The notes under the pieces were generated by a model, which did not search any database, was not told the origin of the DNA, and saw nothing but the letters and a program-made list of their open reading frames with translations. From NCBI GenBank assembly GCA_030625815.1, contig DAOUQF010000015.1:1-64000 (forward strand): a stretch of DNA of 64,000 bases, read 5' to 3'. Of the stretch, positions 61,900 through 64,000 are shown piece by piece. The position numbers and the translations under genes are program-made. Source of the stretch: Eubacteriales bacterium (GTDB taxonomy: Bacteria > Bacillota > Clostridia > Tissierellales > GPF-1). The stretch's first letter is position 1, and each line of letters begins with the position of its first letter.

Positions 61900-63130
61900 C
61901 ACTTAACTCCTTATTCTTCGGTATTTTCAAGACAATGGTTGTGCCTTTATCTTGCATGCTCTTGACCATCAAATCCGCATCCGGTCCAAATAAATGCTGC
62001 AATCGCTTATAGGTGTTCCAAATTCCAATCGACTCTATCGTTTGTCCCTTTTTCTTCTTCATCTGTTGAATCTCTTTCAGCCGTGACTTGGTCATCCCAA
62101 TCCCGTCATCGGTGACAGAGACCTCCACCCGGTTTGTAAAATCGATGGCGCGAATCCGAATCATGCCGCCTTCTTCTTTCGGAAAAATCCCATGGTTTAC
62201 TGCATTGCTCACCAAGGGCTGAATGCTCATAAAGGGCACCCTTGTATCCATCAAGGCGTCGTCAACTTCCCATTTCACCTTGATTCCATCATTCAGGCGT
62301 ATATTTTGGATCTTTAAATACTTCTCCGTATAATCCAGTTCCTCCTTGAGCATCACCGTCTGTTTCATATTCCGCTTCAAGGTGTATCGCAGCATCTCTG
62401 AAAGGGCATAGACCATCTCCGAAGTCTTCGGCGCATCCTCAATCAAGGCAAGAGAGTTGATCGAACTCAATACATTAAAGAGAAAATGAGGATTGACCTG
62501 ATTTTCCAATGCCTTCAATTCCGCATCTTTCAACGCCTTTTCCAATTCCATCCGCGCTTCCATTTCCTCAATCAGCTTGACGTTCTTCTCGTTAAGTCTT
62601 TCCTGGCTCAAAGTCAGCACGCTTTGCTCCACAATATAATTGGTAATGACGAACATCAATTCCGCCGCCGCCTTGATCTTTCGAACGGAAATCGATTTGC
62701 ACTCCGATTGCAATTGAACCAACTCAGGCTCAGACTTCCATTCCTCCGAACGCGTCCCTTGGTCTTTCAGCCAGGAAGGCTGATCTCCCTTCACCCGTAC
62801 CTGTCCCGCCAAGAGGGCGCCGATAAATTGACCTTCAAACAAAATAGGAGCCGCAAAATCAACCAACCCCGTATGGCAATAATAGATATACGGCTTATGG
62901 ATCCGGGCCGCTTCCAATCCCCCATGGGCATCGGAATGAAAACACCGGAAACACTCTTCCCGCTCACGCATGGCAGCGCAAAAAGGAGAAAAATTGCTGT
63001 ACGCCGTAATCGGTGCCCCCGTGTAATCGACCGTCACTGCAGCCAACCCTGTCACCTCACAAAAGCGATCTTGAATCTCTTGGAGTTTTGGTATATCGAC
63101 AATCTCTTCAAGACGAAATCCATTGTTCAT
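61877..63130 (-). CDS. PocR-domain histidine kinase (LytS type)
   Basis: 417 residues from ATG 63130 (AGGGAG upstream; frame opens at 63265). N-terminal PocR sensory domain (about 1-170: FCEVTGLAAVTVDYTG, FCAAMREREECFRCFHSD, GLVDFAAPILFEGQFIGALLAGQ), then a coiled coil, His_kinase with NPHFLFNVLSSINSL (phospho-His), and a HATPase with DDGIGM. No membrane segment. PocR domains are thought to bind propanediol or related small molecules; in Salmonella the domain is fused directly to AraC. Confidence 0.88.
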   Translation of the reverse strand: MNNGFRLEEIVDIPKLQEIQDRFCEVTGLAAVTVDYTGAPITAYSNFSPFCAAMREREECFRCFHSDAHGGLEAARIHKPYIYYCHTGLVDFAAPILFEGQFIGALLAGQVRVKGDQPSWLKDQGTRSEEWKSEPELVQLQSECKSISVRKIKAAAELMFVITNYIVEQSVLTLSQERLNEKNVKLIEEMEARMELEKALKDAELKALENQVNPHFLFNVLSSINSLALIEDAPKTSEMVYALSEMLRYTLKRNMKQTVMLKEELDYTEKYLKIQNIRLNDGIKVKWEVDDALMDTRVPFMSIQPLVSNAVNHGIFPKEEGGMIRIRAIDFTNRVEVSVTDDGIGMTKSRLKEIQQMKKKKGQTIESIGIWNTYKRLQHLFGPDADLMVKSMQDKGTTIVLKIPKNKELSDVEDFDR

Positions 63131-63322
63131 TGTTTCTCCCTTCATTTCTGATGATTCCCATTTTGTTTTGGTCTGCAATAAAATCTTATCAGATTTGTTC
63201 GCGAAATCATACTGGAAAACGCTCCCAAAATGACAAAATGACAAAATATTGTTCGTTTCAGGCAAGAACCTTTCCTATTATTCTCCATTTATTTGCTATC
63301 ATTAGAACAAGGAGGAACGATT

Positions 63323-64000
63323 ATGACGGTCATCGCGATCTACAATCGAAAAGGAGGTGTCGCCAAAACAACGACAGCTATCAACTTAGCTGCTGCCTTG
63401 GCGAACAATCAAAAACGTGTGCTCTTAATCGACAACGCCCCTCAAGCAAATGCAACCGCCGGGGTCGGTGTCAACCCATCTGCTCAGCCGGGAATCGCCG
63501 CCTGGTTGACAGACAGCATACCGGTAGAGAAGGTTTTGATCCATGATGTCTACCAAAATCTGGATCTTATTCCGAGTGATTATTCCAAAAATGATCACTC
63601 ACCATTTTTGGATCGCTTTCGCTTATCGAATCATATATCGTCCCTTGCTACTCGCTATGATTTCATTATTATTGATAATGATCCCACTCTCGACCTTCTC
63701 ACCGAGAATGCGCTTTACGCGGCGGACACCGTCTTGATCCCCTTGCGGATCGACAAGTTCGCCCTTGATGGCTATCGAGAGCTCCGGCGACATCTGCGTG
63801 AGTTTGAAAAGGAAACCCATTCCCATCTAGAGATTCTCGGGATCCTTTTGACGCAATATGAATCTCGAACCCGCGTCATGAAAGGCATGCGCAAAGAATT
63901 ACAAACCACCCTCGGCAATTTGGTCTTCCAAACGACTATACGAAAAAATATTCAATTGGTTGAAGCCCCCTTCCTGGGGCGGCCCATTTATGACTACGCC
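63323..64000 (+). CDS. ParA-family ATPase (partial, C-terminus off right edge)
   Basis: 226 codons. AAGGAGG lies before ATG 63323. Deviant Walker A KGGVAKTTTAINLA (usually KGGVGKTT), then LLIDNAPQANAT where DxDPQ is usual, and IIIDNDPTL at Walker B. It belongs to the ParA/Soj group that positions DNA or large cargo by ATP-driven dimer cycling. No ParB can be seen. It is divergent from the BMC kinase, so a role in BMC positioning cannot be excluded but is only a guess. Confidence 0.8.
   Translation, partial: MTVIAIYNRKGGVAKTTTAINLAAALANNQKRVLLIDNAPQANATAGVGVNPSAQPGIAAWLTDSIPVEKVLIHDVYQNLDLIPSDYSKNDHSPFLDRFRLSNHISSLATRYDFIIIDNDPTLDLLTENALYAADTVLIPLRIDKFALDGYRELRRHLREFEKETHSHLEILGILLTQYESRTRVMKGMRKELQTTLGNLVFQTTIRKNIQLVEAPFLGRPIYDYA

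Noticed and set aside
63226-63247. Short tandem repeat CAAAATGA upstream of the PocR kinase
   Set aside because: Fewer than three copies of an A-rich 8-mer; could be chance and has no clear role.
1-64000. CRISPR arrays, prophage, integrase or attachment sites
   Set aside because: No regularly spaced repeats with unique spacers, no phage structural genes and no integrase were seen; the tRNA-Pro shows no duplicated 3' end nearby.

Overview
This 64 kb window looks like chromosomal DNA of an anaerobic, low-to-mid-GC Firmicute (class Clostridia). The evidence is the AGGAGG-type ribosome binding sites, TTGACA/TATAAT promoters, an S-box (SAM-I) riboswitch in front of metK, PadR/HAAS and GutM gene types, and B12-dependent fermentation genes with no respiratory chain. 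Species cannot be named from the sequence. Both ends are cut inside genes: an ADP-ribosylglycohydrolase on the left and a ParA-type ATPase on the right.

Layout. 1-16 kb is mostly housekeeping: a lipoprotein metallopeptidase divergent from an OmpR/histidine-kinase pair, recD2, an AEC transporter, a MarR regulator next to a remnant of a fumarate-reductase-like flavoprotein, metK with its riboswitch, tRNA-Pro(TGG), a YgiQ radical SAM protein and a polysaccharide deacetylase. At 14.6-16.8 kb a FadR-type GntR regulator is divergent from a cysteine-desulfidase-family gene that carries a clear palindromic operator. 16.9-25.7 kb is a complete Lsr (AI-2 uptake) locus: lsrACDB on the minus strand, divergent from lsrR-lsrK-cupin-lsrF. 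LsrG is absent and a cupin stands in its position. Four CATTTGT-type motifs at exact 19-bp intervals lie before lsrA.

25.7-39.4 kb holds a ferredoxin, a PadR/HAAS pair, a thioredoxin-reductase/disulfide-oxidoreductase pair, a solo REP-type transposase relative between inverted repeats, a giant two-part DUF445 protein, an rRNA methyltransferase, an alpha/beta-hydrolase without its nucleophile, a radical SAM protein and two tandem PAS-GGDEF proteins. 39.5-44.2 kb is a glucitol-family PTS operon (IIA, IIBC, IIC, GutM, SorC regulator) headed by a Rossmann-SAF oxidoreductase instead of sorbitol-6-phosphate dehydrogenase. An ABC-F ATPase follows.

46.2-63.1 kb is a propanediol-utilisation type bacterial microcompartment (BMC) operon. 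In transcription order it reads pduA, B, C, D, E, G, H, K, J, L, eutJ-like, a BMC flavoprotein, pduN, O, P, S, T and a second T. Upstream lies a PocR-domain histidine kinase with an AraC-type response regulator. The logic is: B12 diol dehydratase (CDE) with reactivase (GH) and cobalamin adenosylation/reduction (O, S); aldehyde to acyl-CoA (P); acyl-CoA to acyl-phosphate (L); shell proteins A, B, J, K, N, T, T2. No alcohol dehydrogenase (pduQ), acyl kinase (pduW) or diffusion facilitator (pduF) is in the cluster.

The best leads are the BMC flavoprotein with a cargo-type N-terminus, the tandem Fe-S PduT paralogues, the cupin in the Lsr locus, the SAF protein of the polyol PTS operon, and the phased LsrR-type repeats. 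All functional calls rest on recognising motifs by eye; no database search was run.
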